DNA of 64,000 nucleotides from CAVVFX01 sp963747535. GTDB lineage: Bacteria; Acidobacteriota; Terriglobia; Bryobacterales; Bryobacteraceae. Both the position numbers and the translations under genes were made by a program. Shown here piece after piece: positions 52,538 through 61,797 of the stretch. The notes beneath the pieces are model-generated. The model ran no database searches. It worked only from the letters and a program-made list of their open reading frames with translations, and had not been told where the DNA came from. The stretch spans positions 372,001 through 436,000 of the forward strand of contig CAVVFX010000020.1 of assembly GCA_963747535.1 (NCBI GenBank), in the 5' to 3' direction. Position 1 is the first letter of the stretch. The number at the start of each line of letters is the position of its first letter.

Positions 52538-53908
52538 TTACTTCCCGCAGCAAATCTGTGTCGAGATCAGGTCGGTCGGATTGAACGCTCTATTTCTGGC
52601 GGACACGACGTACTTATCCTGGGCGAGACGGCGGTATACGTCGCCTGCTACACCGGCAGCCATCGGTCCAATGGACGGACGTCCTCCGGTCAGCAGGACC
52701 ACCACGACCAGTTTGCGTGAACCGGAGTCGTCGAACGAACCGAACCAGCCGAGGTGCGTTCGACCCTGACTGCAGGTCCCGGTCTTGCCCATGATGGTTT
52801 CGTCCTGTTTGGCTCGCTTGGCGGTCCCGAATTCGACCGCACCCTTCAGGCCCGGCTTGATCTGTTCGATCAGGGGCTTGATGTCCAGCTGGCGCTTGAC
52901 CTGGGGAGTGAAATTCGTCACCTCGTCCTGAGTGGTGGGATACTGCAGCCAGTACAATGTGCCGCCGTTGGCGACCGCGGACATCAGCGCCGCCAGTTCC
53001 AAGGGCGTCTGCGAGATCTCCTCGCCGAAACTGGTGAGCATGCCCATGCCACCGTTTACGGGGGGCTTAGGCGGGAAGTAACCGGGATGCTCGCCGGGGA
53101 TGTTGATGCCGGCCTTTTCGCCGTAACCGAAGAGGTGAGCGTACGAACTCACTTTGTCATACCCCAGTTTGATCCCCAGGTTGGCGAAGAAATAATTGTT
53201 AGAGTGCGCAATGGCCTCGGTCAGGTCCAAATGGTTGCGGCTGGTCAATCGAACCAGGGAGTTCTGCTTAATGACCCCTTCGTGCAGAGCGGCCAGTGCT
53301 ACCGATACCTTGATCGTGGAGCAGGGCTGGAAACCTTCGCCCAGCGCCAGCCGCTGGTTTACCATGGTCAGAATTCGTCCGGAATTTGGATCGACGACGA
53401 CAATGGAGCCGTTGTACGGTCCGAGCGCTTCGACCGCGGCTTTCCGGACTTCCAGGTCTTCGCCTTCTATGGCGTCGCCGTCGGTCGAGTCTTTAAAGGT
53501 CGGTTCATCCCAGGTCTGGACCCAGGTGGGCTTGACGCGACGCCGGGCCACCGTCCGCGAGACGGGAATGACGGTCGGGCGCGCTGTAGCCATTGCGGGT
53601 TTGACCAGAGACGCATGGGTTACTCTAGTCGTCTTCGTGGTCGCCACTTCAGGTTTGGCCGGAGGCTTGGCGGCAACCACTCCGGTGGCCGGCTTTGCGG
53701 CACCTTGCGGAGCGGTCTTGGCAGCCGGGTGCGCGGTCGATTTCTTCCGGACAGCCGTTTTTGCCGGGGCCTTGGATTTCTTTGCTGCGGTGCCAGAGGG
53801 CGCAGGGGCAGCCGGGGGGGTGGTGTCTGCGAAAGAGCTGAAGCAAATGAACGTTAGAAGGGTGACGAGGAATAGAGTTGAGTAATATGAACGACAGTAC
53901 ATCTTCAT
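52538..53908 (-). CDS. Penicillin-binding transpeptidase-domain protein
   Basis: A 456-residue membrane-anchored or exported DD-transpeptidase. After an N-terminal hydrophobic segment (TLFLVTLLTFICFSSFA) comes a Lys/Ala/Pro-rich linker (about residues 30-110). The catalytic domain then has S197-x-x-K200 (PCSTIK), SNN in the SxN position (AHSNNYFF) and K375-T-G (MGKTGTC). There is no dimerisation domain of classical class B PBPs, so it is a short PbpA/FtsI-like form. ATG 53908 is used because the signal follows; longer frames start at 53986. The cysteine after KTG and the CCGK ending are unusual. Confidence 0.87.
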   Translation of the reverse strand: MKMYCRSYYSTLFLVTLLTFICFSSFADTTPPAAPAPSGTAAKKSKAPAKTAVRKKSTAHPAAKTAPQGAAKPATGVVAAKPPAKPEVATTKTTRVTHASLVKPAMATARPTVIPVSRTVARRRVKPTWVQTWDEPTFKDSTDGDAIEGEDLEVRKAAVEALGPYNGSIVVVDPNSGRILTMVNQRLALGEGFQPCSTIKVSVALAALHEGVIKQNSLVRLTSRNHLDLTEAIAHSNNYFFANLGIKLGYDKVSSYAHLFGYGEKAGINIPGEHPGYFPPKPPVNGGMGMLTSFGEEISQTPLELAALMSAVANGGTLYWLQYPTTQDEVTNFTPQVKRQLDIKPLIEQIKPGLKGAVEFGTAKRAKQDETIMGKTGTCSQGRTHLGWFGSFDDSGSRKLVVVVLLTGGRPSIGPMAAGVAGDVYRRLAQDKYVVSARNRAFNPTDLISTQICCGK

Positions 53909-54339
53909 AGTTCGGCCGACTGCGGGTAAGAGCCAGAGCGGTGGCTGTAAAAGCGGGCAACCCGGTGGAGCAACCGGAATACTCATTTTGTATTATCGCC
54001 TCCGTTCACGTCAATGCTTTTTTTATAGACGCAAGTTCGGCCTAAATTGGGTACACGTGGCTCTGCCGCTGGTATCGTTCTACGCGAAATACCGATGGTT
54101 TTTCGACTCAGGGGCTCCCGGAGGTCGCTAGCGGGCCAATCGGCGGAAAGAGCCGCTTGAAAAGCGGTTGCGGCCAAGATTGACCGCCCCACGCGGACCT
54201 AGAAGCGCAGACTGAAGACGAAGTTGCAAAATTCGGTCGCCAGCGGCCGAGGCAGGCGAAACCGCCTGCCCACACCAACACAAACACTGGACTTGCAGGG
54301 TGGCGCGGTTGCGGGGAAGGTGTGCTGTGTTACGGCTGT
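53909..54339. other. Intergenic region between PBP gene and decayed receptor
   Basis: No gene recognised. Contains CCGCTT/AAGCGG near 54150-54165 and a strong hairpin GGCAGGCG (54251-54258) with CGCCTGCC (54263-54270). The remainder is non-descript. The PBP promoter should be within the first 100 bp on the minus strand. Confidence 0.5.
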
Positions 54340-56108
54340 CTAGAACAGAAGCTTGGCCGAGATCTGGATCAGACGGGGGAAATTCTGTTGCGCGACGGGT
54401 AGCATGCCGAACCGGGCATCGGTATCGATGGTGTCAGGCGCCCCGTACAGCGGATGATTGGCCAGATTGAACGCTTCACCCCGCAGGTTCAGCCGCCAGC
54501 GCTCGGTCACCTGGAAAGTTTTTGACGCCAGGTTCATGGTCATGTTGTCCATCTGGCGCAGCCAGGGATAGCGGTCGGGAACGGTCCGCAGTTAATAATT
54601 GGCCAATGATTTATAACAAGTCTTGCTGTTTCTGAACCGGTGATCGTGGGACTGATCGGTTACCAGAAGGCGAGGCTCGCGGCGGTGACGGGGGAGGTTT
54701 GCGCGTCCGGAAATTACGACGTGAACCTGCCGTACGATGCCCGGATGTCGAGAATCGAGGTGGGAGACAGAATGCGCGTATACTGGCCGTGCTGGAAGGT
54801 GATCACGGCGTTGAACCGGTCGTTGGCATCGATCATCCGGTCGTAACGCACGATGGGCTGGAAGTAGTGATAGACCCGGTGCCACCCGAGTCGACGAAGT
54901 TCTGCGTAACACCATAAGTGTTCGGCGCGGGATAATACGACAGGATTTTGGCGCCGATGGGGCTGATACGGCTCAGCGGAATCACGTCCCCGGGGAACGG
55001 CTGGCGGACGAACGTGCTCGAACAGGTGCCGCTCACCGAAACTTTGCTTACGCACGTCGTGCCCGTCGCCGGATCGTAGATGGTCTGTCCGTAGCTCTGG
55101 AAATTCTGCCCGCTGACCATATCGAGCGGCGCCACATCCGCTACCACGGGGAACGGGACGATTTCATGAAAGCCTTCGAAGCTGATGAAGATGAAATCGC
55201 GGTCCTTCTTCAGGGCTCCGCCCAGGGTCCCGCCGAACTGGTGGGTGATGTGTTTGGTGCGCGGTGCGCCAATCTGGTTGTTCTGGGTGTAGTTGGCGTC
55301 CAGAATCTCGTTGCGCATAAAGTCGAAGAGAGTTCCGTGCCAGTTGTTGGAGCCCGATTTGAACGTTCGTATTCACAGTTCCTCCGCCGGTCCGGCCGAC
55401 TGAGGAATCATAGGTATTGGTTTGGACCTTGAACTCCTGGATGGCGTCGACGTTGGGAGCGAGTTGCCATGTGCCGGTGATGCTGATCGGCGCCCCGTTG
55501 AGGGTGAAGCTATTGGTTCCCTGGACGCCGCCGTTCATCACGTACGAACTCGTTACGTCCCAGCCCCGCGTGCCCGAATAACCGGTTGCGCCGAACTGTT
55601 CCTGGGTGAAGAGCACACCGGGGGTCAGGGACATGAGCATATAAACCTGGCGCCCGTTCAGAGGATACTCGGAGGTCTGGTTGGAGTCGAAGTTCATGCC
55701 GCCCGAAGCGTCACCGGTCTGCAGAATCTCAGTCGTTGCGCTGACGGTGACCTCCTGATTTATTTCACCGATCTCGAGTTGAAACGGCAGATCGATTTTG
55801 TCAGCCACGAGCAAGGTGACATTGTCGCGCTTCAGGCGATTAAAGCCCTGAGCTTCGACTTCGACGTTATAAGTGCTGGGCAGAAGATAAGTGAGGGTGA
55901 AGTAACCCTCCCGATTAGTGGTCTGGGCGGTAACCTGGTTAGTCGACACCTGAGTTGCAGTGACTTTCGCGCCGGGAACGGCGGCGCCGGTGGCATCGGT
56001 CACCCGCCCTGAGATAGTGGCACGAAAATCCTGCGCCAGTAAAGGCAAGCCAGCTAGTGCGCACGCTGCGACGACCGTACAGGCGCGTATCTTTAGAACG
56101 TCGATCAT
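54340..56108 (-). pseudogene. Decayed Oar-like TonB-dependent receptor
   Basis: The N-terminus is intact: signal peptide, CarboxypepD_reg (ATISGRVTDATGAAVPGAKVTATQVSTNQVTAQTTNREGYF), plug (EYPLNGRQVYMLMSLTPG). At about 55365 one extra base shifts the frame; the correct sequence continues in another frame as KSGSNNWHGTLFDFMRNEILDANYTQNNQIG. A second shift occurs around 54885, then a stop after RASYGRFTS (about 54715). The receptor C-terminus (MTMNLASKTFQVTERWRLNLRGEAFNLANHPLYG ... RLIQISAKLLF) follows almost at once, so roughly 500-600 codons of barrel are deleted. Full-length relatives here are 1080-1170 residues. It cannot make a functional receptor. Confidence 0.88.
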
Positions 56109-56468
56109 CCTAGCGCGAAATCCTCATCAGTATACACCGGTAGATTTCGCTGCCGGCTCGATGGGTTGTTGGTTTTCGGCCGGCTTCGGCCACTGCAAGG
56201 ATTCCTTCACGGACGGAAAGAGCCCCCTCTCCAGAAACAGCTCCACGAGCGTGGGGCGGACGCCTCGTACTGGGGGCCCTCTGGGCACGACCCCCAGGTC
56301 GCCGGAATCGCAAGTTTCAGACCCCTTTGGAGTGCGCCGTCGCGGCGTGCTCGTGCGGTGCAAATGTCAAACCCCCTTGACTCAGGTACCGCGCGAGTGA
56401 TATAGATATCCCCAATATTATTAGGCGTCAGGCGGAACACGTTAGTCTGTTACACGACAAGGAGTTAT
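56109..56468. other. Divergent intergenic region between two receptor genes
   Basis: About 360 bp without a recognised gene. Contains GC-rich imperfect palindromes (around 56265-56300, e.g. GGGGGCC/CCCCC). The final AAGGAGTTAT at about 56459-56468 is a good ribosome binding site for the plus-strand receptor. Confidence 0.5.
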
Positions 56469-59400
56469 ATGGCGAATATGCGAAGTCTCTGCACCGGCGC
56501 AACGCTTGCGCTGGTAATTCTGGCGATCACTGCAGCGCCTCTTGCCGCGCAGGAAGCGCGCTCAACTCTAAGCGGGACCATTACGGATCCGTCCGGTTCC
56601 GCGATTGTGCACGCGCAAGTGCACATCACCAACGCAGAGACCGGGGTGGTGCAGTCCGCCGTCTCCAACGAAGTCGGACAATACCGGTTGCTCTTCGTCA
56701 ATCCAGGCACCTATCGCATGACCGTGGAGATGGCGGGGTTCCGTACTTACGTGCGGGAAAAACTCCTTCTCACGCTGGGTGAAGCAGCCACGCTCGATGT
56801 CCCCATGGAGGTCGGAGCGCAAACCGAGACCGTGACCGTGGCGGCGCAGGCGGCGTTGCTCGACGGCGAGAAGGCCGATCACGGTACGGTGATCGATCAG
56901 AAGAACCTGGCTGGTCTCCCGATCATTGCGCGGGTGCCCAACCTGATGGCCCAACTGGTGCCGGGAGTGATCTGGACCGCGCCGAACTATACTTCGCTCG
57001 CACCCTTTTCCAATGGCGCCTTCTCGGATTTTTCCATCAACGGCAGCATCTCGCCCAGCGCCGAGAACCTGCTCGACGGAGCGCCCAACAATATGATCTA
57101 CCAGGCTGCGCACAGCGTCGCGTACGTGCCGCCGGTGGATGCTGTAGAGGAGTTCAAGGTAGTGACCGGCGCTTATGATGCGCAGTATGGCCGCAATGGC
57201 GGCGGAGTGGTGAACGTGGCCCTGAAGAGCGGCACCAACAAGTTCCATGGCACGGCGTACGACTTCATGAAGCGATCGTTCCTCGACGCCAATACCTTCG
57301 CCAACAATGCTGTCGGCGGCGCCAAGAACTACGACAAACTCGACGAGTTCGGCTTCACGATAGGAGGCCCTGTCTGGATTCCGAAGGTCTACAAAGGGAC
57401 GGACAAGACGTTCTTCTTCGTGGCCTATGAGCACTATCACTGGAACACGCTGGCGCGAGGCCAGGTCTCGAGTGTGCCCACGGCGGCGCAGCGCAACGGC
57501 AACTTCTCGCAGACGTTCAACAGCGCGGGCGTGCTCAATGTGATCTACGATCCCGCCACCGGCCAGAATGTCAACGGAACGTTTGTCCGCACTCCGTTTC
57601 CCGGCAATATTATTCCGACTAATCGCTTCGATCCCGTAGGTTTGAAAATGGCGAATACGTATCCCCTGCCGAACATCGTGCTGGCGGGGCCGGTGAACTG
57701 GCAGAACAACTACTTCTCGCCTCTCTACACCTATTACATCTTCCCCAACATCGTGGCGCGGGTGGATCACAATTTCAGCCAGAAGGAGCGGATCTACACT
57801 CGCTACGTTTACAACAACCAACTGCTGGACGATATCAGCAACAACTATCTCACCGGCCTGGGTGCCGACAACCGCTACGGCAACAAGGTCAATAACGCGG
57901 TGGTACTGGACTCGGTCACGGTGTTCGACGCGAGCACCACGCTCGACGTTCGCGCCTCGATGAACCGCTGGACGCAAAACTATTCTCCGCAGGTCTACAA
58001 TTCCTCTACCGGCGCGGCAGCCATCGGGCTGCCGCCGTCGCTGGTAAACCAGTTCGAAGAACCGTCACGGTTCCCGTACATCACGGCCGCGAACTACCAA
58101 TACATGGGTGAATCCTCGAGTAACATCTGGTACGCGCCCAGCACCAACTGGAGCCTGGCGCCGACCTATTCGATGGTCCGTGGGCGGCATTACATCAAGG
58201 CGGGGATCGACATGCGCCTGATGCACCTGGCGAACTACCAGTCTGCCTACGCGGGCGGCACGTTTGCCTTCGATCAGACTTTCACCCGCGCCAACTACCT
58301 GACAGCCGATTCCACGAGCGGCAATGCGATCGCTTCGATGCTACTGGGCGCGGCCACGTCGGGTGAGGTGGATTACATTGCGCGACCCTATTACAGCTGG
58401 CGGTATTGGGCGCCGTGGGTGCAGGACGACATCAAGCTCACGCGCCGGCTCACGGTGAACTTAGGGCTGCGCTGGGACGTGCTCGGTCCGCTGGAGGAAA
58501 AGTACAACCGGCTGAACTATGGATTCTTCCCCAACGCGGTCAATCCGATTTCCTCGGAGATCAATCAGACGCAGTTTCCGGGGTATAAGGCATATGGCGG
58601 CATCGGGTTCACGGGCGTTGGCGGATTACCCAAGAGCGCATTCAACACCGATTGGAATAACATCCAGCCACGGGTGGGCGCGGCATTCCAACTCACGCCG
58701 ACCACGGTGCTGCGGGGCGGCTTCGGCATTTCTTATATCCCGCAGGTTTCCTTCGGCGACAGCTATGGATTCAGCCAGACCACTCCCTACGTGGCTACAC
58801 TCAATGCCAATCAGACTCCCGCCGGCACGGTCTCCAATCCGTTCCCCAACGGCCTGGTCGCTCCCGCGGGATCGTCCCAGGGGTTGGCGACGCTGCTGGG
58901 CCAGTCGCCGAATTTCGCCGACCCCAGCGGCCGGATCGGTTACGTCTATAGCTACTCTTTCGGCATCCAGAAACAGTTGTCCAACCAGATCAAGGTCGAG
59001 GCTTCGTATGTGGGCTCGCGAACTTACGATGCTCCTGTGACCAACACGTACAACGCCTTGTCGAAGCAGAATCTGGCGCTCGGCGATACCACGCAGGGCG
59101 GTAATCCGAACACTCTCAATGCGCAGGTTCCGAATCCGTTCGCGGGCCTGCTGCCAGGCACTTCGCTGAATGCGGCCACGGTGACCCGGCAGCAACTGCT
59201 GCTGCCTTTCCCGGAGTTCACCGCCTTGAGCCAGCAGAATATTCCGTCGGGAAAAGTCTGGTACAACTCGCTGCAGACGAACTTACAGAAGCGCTACTCC
59301 AGCGGCTTATCGTTGACGGCATCGTACACGTTCTCCAAGAATCTGCAGGCGCTTAGCTATCTGAATGCGCAGGATCCGGCGCCGGCGAGGACGATGGTGC

Positions 59401-59978
59401 CCTTCGACCGTACGCACGTGTTCGTCGTGGCTCCGATTTACGAACTACCCTTCGGTCCGGGCCGGACGTTTCTCAATTCCACCCACGGCCTGGTCAGCCG
59501 TCTGGTGGGCGGCTGGCAGTTGATGGGCAACTTCACCTGGCAATCGGGCGTGCCAATGACGGTGCCGAGCGGCGTATTTGTAGTCGGCAACCCGATACTC
59601 CCGAATCCGACGCCCGCAAAGATGTTCAACACGGGTACGATAGAAGCGAACGGCACGATAGTGGACCAGGTGGGCAATCTGGCGCCGGCGTTCCAGATCC
59701 AGCCGGCCTTCTCGCTGCGGACGGCGTCGTTGTACTTCGGCGACATGCGCGACCGTTGGGGTCCGCAGCTCGATCTCTCGATGGTGAAGAGGACGCACAT
59801 CCTGGAAAGATTTGATCTGGAATTGCGCGTGGATGCGCTGGACGCGATCAATCATCCGTTGTGGGGCGGCGATCCAACGATCAGCACCTCATCTCCTACT
59901 TTCGGACAACTGCTGCTAAACAGCGGTCAGACGAATGAGCCGCGGGAATTCCAGTTATCCGCGCGGCTGGTATTCTGA
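56469..59978 (+). CDS. Oar-like TonB-dependent receptor
   Basis: A 1169-residue outer-membrane receptor. AAGGAG lies just upstream of ATG 56469, and a signal peptide (ATLALVILAITAAPLAAQ) follows. CarboxypepD_reg domain: STLSGTITDPSGSAIVHAQVHITNAETGVVQSAVSNEVGQYRL. The plug contains INGSISPSAENLLDGAPNN and EEFKVVTGAYDAQYGRNGGGVVNVALKSGTNKFHGTAYDFMKRSFLDAN. The barrel ends REFQLSARLVF. Its TGA overlaps the ATG of the downstream mandelate racemase-like gene, so receptor and enzyme are translationally coupled. The ligand is therefore probably related to that enzyme's sugar-acid-like substrate. Confidence 0.92.
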   Translation: MANMRSLCTGATLALVILAITAAPLAAQEARSTLSGTITDPSGSAIVHAQVHITNAETGVVQSAVSNEVGQYRLLFVNPGTYRMTVEMAGFRTYVREKLLLTLGEAATLDVPMEVGAQTETVTVAAQAALLDGEKADHGTVIDQKNLAGLPIIARVPNLMAQLVPGVIWTAPNYTSLAPFSNGAFSDFSINGSISPSAENLLDGAPNNMIYQAAHSVAYVPPVDAVEEFKVVTGAYDAQYGRNGGGVVNVALKSGTNKFHGTAYDFMKRSFLDANTFANNAVGGAKNYDKLDEFGFTIGGPVWIPKVYKGTDKTFFFVAYEHYHWNTLARGQVSSVPTAAQRNGNFSQTFNSAGVLNVIYDPATGQNVNGTFVRTPFPGNIIPTNRFDPVGLKMANTYPLPNIVLAGPVNWQNNYFSPLYTYYIFPNIVARVDHNFSQKERIYTRYVYNNQLLDDISNNYLTGLGADNRYGNKVNNAVVLDSVTVFDASTTLDVRASMNRWTQNYSPQVYNSSTGAAAIGLPPSLVNQFEEPSRFPYITAANYQYMGESSSNIWYAPSTNWSLAPTYSMVRGRHYIKAGIDMRLMHLANYQSAYAGGTFAFDQTFTRANYLTADSTSGNAIASMLLGAATSGEVDYIARPYYSWRYWAPWVQDDIKLTRRLTVNLGLRWDVLGPLEEKYNRLNYGFFPNAVNPISSEINQTQFPGYKAYGGIGFTGVGGLPKSAFNTDWNNIQPRVGAAFQLTPTTVLRGGFGISYIPQVSFGDSYGFSQTTPYVATLNANQTPAGTVSNPFPNGLVAPAGSSQGLATLLGQSPNFADPSGRIGYVYSYSFGIQKQLSNQIKVEASYVGSRTYDAPVTNTYNALSKQNLALGDTTQGGNPNTLNAQVPNPFAGLLPGTSLNAATVTRQQLLLPFPEFTALSQQNIPSGKVWYNSLQTNLQKRYSSGLSLTASYTFSKNLQALSYLNAQDPAPARTMVPFDRTHVFVVAPIYELPFGPGRTFLNSTHGLVSRLVGGWQLMGNFTWQSGVPMTVPSGVFVVGNPILPNPTPAKMFNTGTIEANGTIVDQVGNLAPAFQIQPAFSLRTASLYFGDMRDRWGPQLDLSMVKRTHILERFDLELRVDALDAINHPLWGGDPTISTSSPTFGQLLLNSGQTNEPREFQLSARLVF

Positions 59979-61165
59979 TGGCAACAGAGGCAATTATGTT
60001 AACCAGACGAAACCTACTGACGATGGCAGCGGCCGCTCCCCTATCCGGGACACTGTGCCGCGGCCTGGCGGCCGCGGCAGAGGCCAGGAAGCAGATCAAG
60101 ATCACCGGGCTGGAGACCGATTTGCTGCGCGTGCCGGCCGCGCCATACAGCGACGCGATCCACGACTTCGGCGGAGACGGCGGCGGCGTGGTTCTCCGGC
60201 TCAAAACCGACGCCGGCATTACCGGCTGGGCTTATAGCAGCTTCGGCATGGTCTCCGGCGGACCTCGCGTGGTGCAGAGCATCCTGGAGTACGAAGTCAA
60301 ACCGGTGCTGATGGGCCAGGATCCGGCGTTCCCCAAAAGGATCCGGGCCGACCTGTGGCGCGCCCTCGAGTATCAGGGGGTGCAGAGCGTCACGCAGTTC
60401 GCCATGTCCGCGGTGGACATCGCGGTCTGGGACATTCTGGGCAAAGCCGCCGGACTGCCGGTTTACAAGATGCTCGGCGCGGTGCGCGACCGCATGCCGG
60501 CGTATGCGATGTGCGGCTGGTATCGCGAAAACGACAAAGACCATTCGCAATATAAACGGACGATCAACGAGACGCTGGAGACGGGCTATCGCGCGTTCAA
60601 GGTGAAGGTCGGCAAATTCGATCTGGATGACGACGTGGAGCGCATCGAGGTGGGATTCAAGACGGCGGGCAAAGGCATTCGCATAATGGTCGATGCGAAT
60701 CAGGCGTACAACCGTCCGGAGGCGTTGCGCCGGGGCCGGGTGTATCAGCAATTGGGATGCTTCTGGTACGAAGAGCCGATCGTGCCCTATGATCACGAAG
60801 GCTATGCGGAACTGGCGGCGGCGCTCGACATGCGCGTGGCCTGCGGCGAGAACGAGTACAACAAGCACGCGTTCATGGACCTGTTGATGAAGAAGGGCGC
60901 GGACGTGGTGCAGCCGGACAATCGCCGCTCCGGCGGTCCGACCGAGTGGATGGAGATCGGCGCCATTTCGGATGGGTTCGGTGTGGAACTGGCGAGTCAC
61001 GGCGGCGGTCCGGTGAATATGAATATTCTGTGCGCGATTCCCAATGCGATTTACATGGAGAGCGGCGGGAAGCAGAATATGGTGAAGGGCGAAGTGCTGG
61101 CGCCGGAAGCGCCCGGCATGAGCAGCGAGCCGGCAGCGGATTTTATCGCCAAGCATAAGGTGTAA
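59978..61165 (+). CDS. Tat-exported mandelate racemase/muconate lactonizing-type enzyme (copy 1)
   Basis: A 395-residue enolase-superfamily enzyme with a twin-arginine signal (LTRRNLLTMAAAAPLSG). Active-site elements: KVKVG (KxK, about residue 208), metal ligands D in IMVDANQAYN, E in WYEEPIV and E in ACGENEYN, and a catalytic His in LASHGGGP. Likely activity is acid-sugar dehydration or racemisation; specificity unknown. The ATG at 59978 overlaps the receptor stop; an ATG at 59996 starts closer to the Arg pair and is equally plausible. It faces a second, only distantly similar enzyme 1.8 kb away on the other strand. Confidence 0.9.
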   Translation: MATEAIMLTRRNLLTMAAAAPLSGTLCRGLAAAAEARKQIKITGLETDLLRVPAAPYSDAIHDFGGDGGGVVLRLKTDAGITGWAYSSFGMVSGGPRVVQSILEYEVKPVLMGQDPAFPKRIRADLWRALEYQGVQSVTQFAMSAVDIAVWDILGKAAGLPVYKMLGAVRDRMPAYAMCGWYRENDKDHSQYKRTINETLETGYRAFKVKVGKFDLDDDVERIEVGFKTAGKGIRIMVDANQAYNRPEALRRGRVYQQLGCFWYEEPIVPYDHEGYAELAAALDMRVACGENEYNKHAFMDLLMKKGADVVQPDNRRSGGPTEWMEIGAISDGFGVELASHGGGPVNMNILCAIPNAIYMESGGKQNMVKGEVLAPEAPGMSSEPAADFIAKHKV

Positions 61166-61232
61166 ATCGGCGCGCTTTGCCGCGCCGTTCATGCGGAATC
61201 GCCCCGGGAGTCTCGATCGCCAGGGGAGAGGG

Positions 61233-61718
61233 CTACTCAGCGAAGATTTCGTTGCGGGAGATCTCGACGGACCGATCTCCGGTCGAGATGGTTTCGCCCT
61301 CGATCTCGACGAGCGCCGGCGGGCGGTAAGTGTACAGTAACTGAAGACGCGGATCGATCAGCCAGATATTCGGTGCGTCTTTCCTGGCGTATTCTTTCAG
61401 CTTCTCGATCACGGTGCTCATCACGTCGCCTTCGGAGAGCACTTCGACCACCAGGAATGCGGCGTCAAGCAAGTATTTAGTTTTCGGCGCAGCCAGCAGC
61501 ACGCACACATCAGGCAAACGATAGCGTGTGCTGGTCACGCTGTACCGCAATTCAGCGACAACTTTCAGATGCGGATACTTCCGTCGCAGAGCAAAAAGAA
61601 CATTACTCTGAATCAGCGAGTGCAGCCAGTCGCCGACGTTGCGCTCCACAAGAACGCCGTCTACAAATTCCACGTCGGGGTCATAGGGGGTGTTCAGGTA
61701 TTCTTCGACCGATATCAA
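61233..61718 (-). CDS. Uma2-family (DUF820) endonuclease-like protein
   Basis: A 161-residue PD-(D/E)xK-fold protein: VEEYLNTPYDPDVEFVDGVLVERNVGDWLHSLIQSNVLFALRR..., YRLPDVCVLL, and FLVVEVLSEGDVMSTVIEKLKEYARKDAPNIWLIDP. Candidate catalytic residues are D in LPDVCV, E in VVEVLS and K in EKLKEY, as in the family. The TTG at 61718 is chosen: a perfect AAGGAGGT (61730-61723) stands 4 bp upstream and VEEYL follows at once. The longer frame to 61835 overlaps the neighbouring enzyme's end. Its role is unknown; the family is expanded in several phyla. Confidence 0.82.
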   Translation of the reverse strand: MISVEEYLNTPYDPDVEFVDGVLVERNVGDWLHSLIQSNVLFALRRKYPHLKVVAELRYSVTSTRYRLPDVCVLLAAPKTKYLLDAAFLVVEVLSEGDVMSTVIEKLKEYARKDAPNIWLIDPRLQLLYTYRPPALVEIEGETISTGDRSVEISRNEIFAE

Positions 61719-61797
61719 GTTTACCTCCTTCCCGCTGCCGCGATCTTCCGACGGGGTGCGCGAAATCGGCTTCCGCGTCGTTTTAGCCGCCGATCCC

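Noticed and set aside
52754..53857. 367-codon plus-strand frame
   Set aside because: Opposite the penicillin-binding protein whose SxxK and KTG motifs are in place; the low-complexity Lys/Ala linker produces the long antisense frame.
56568..57977. 469-codon minus-strand frame
   Set aside because: Antisense shadow of the intact TonB receptor; Arg/His/Val-rich with no recognisable domain.
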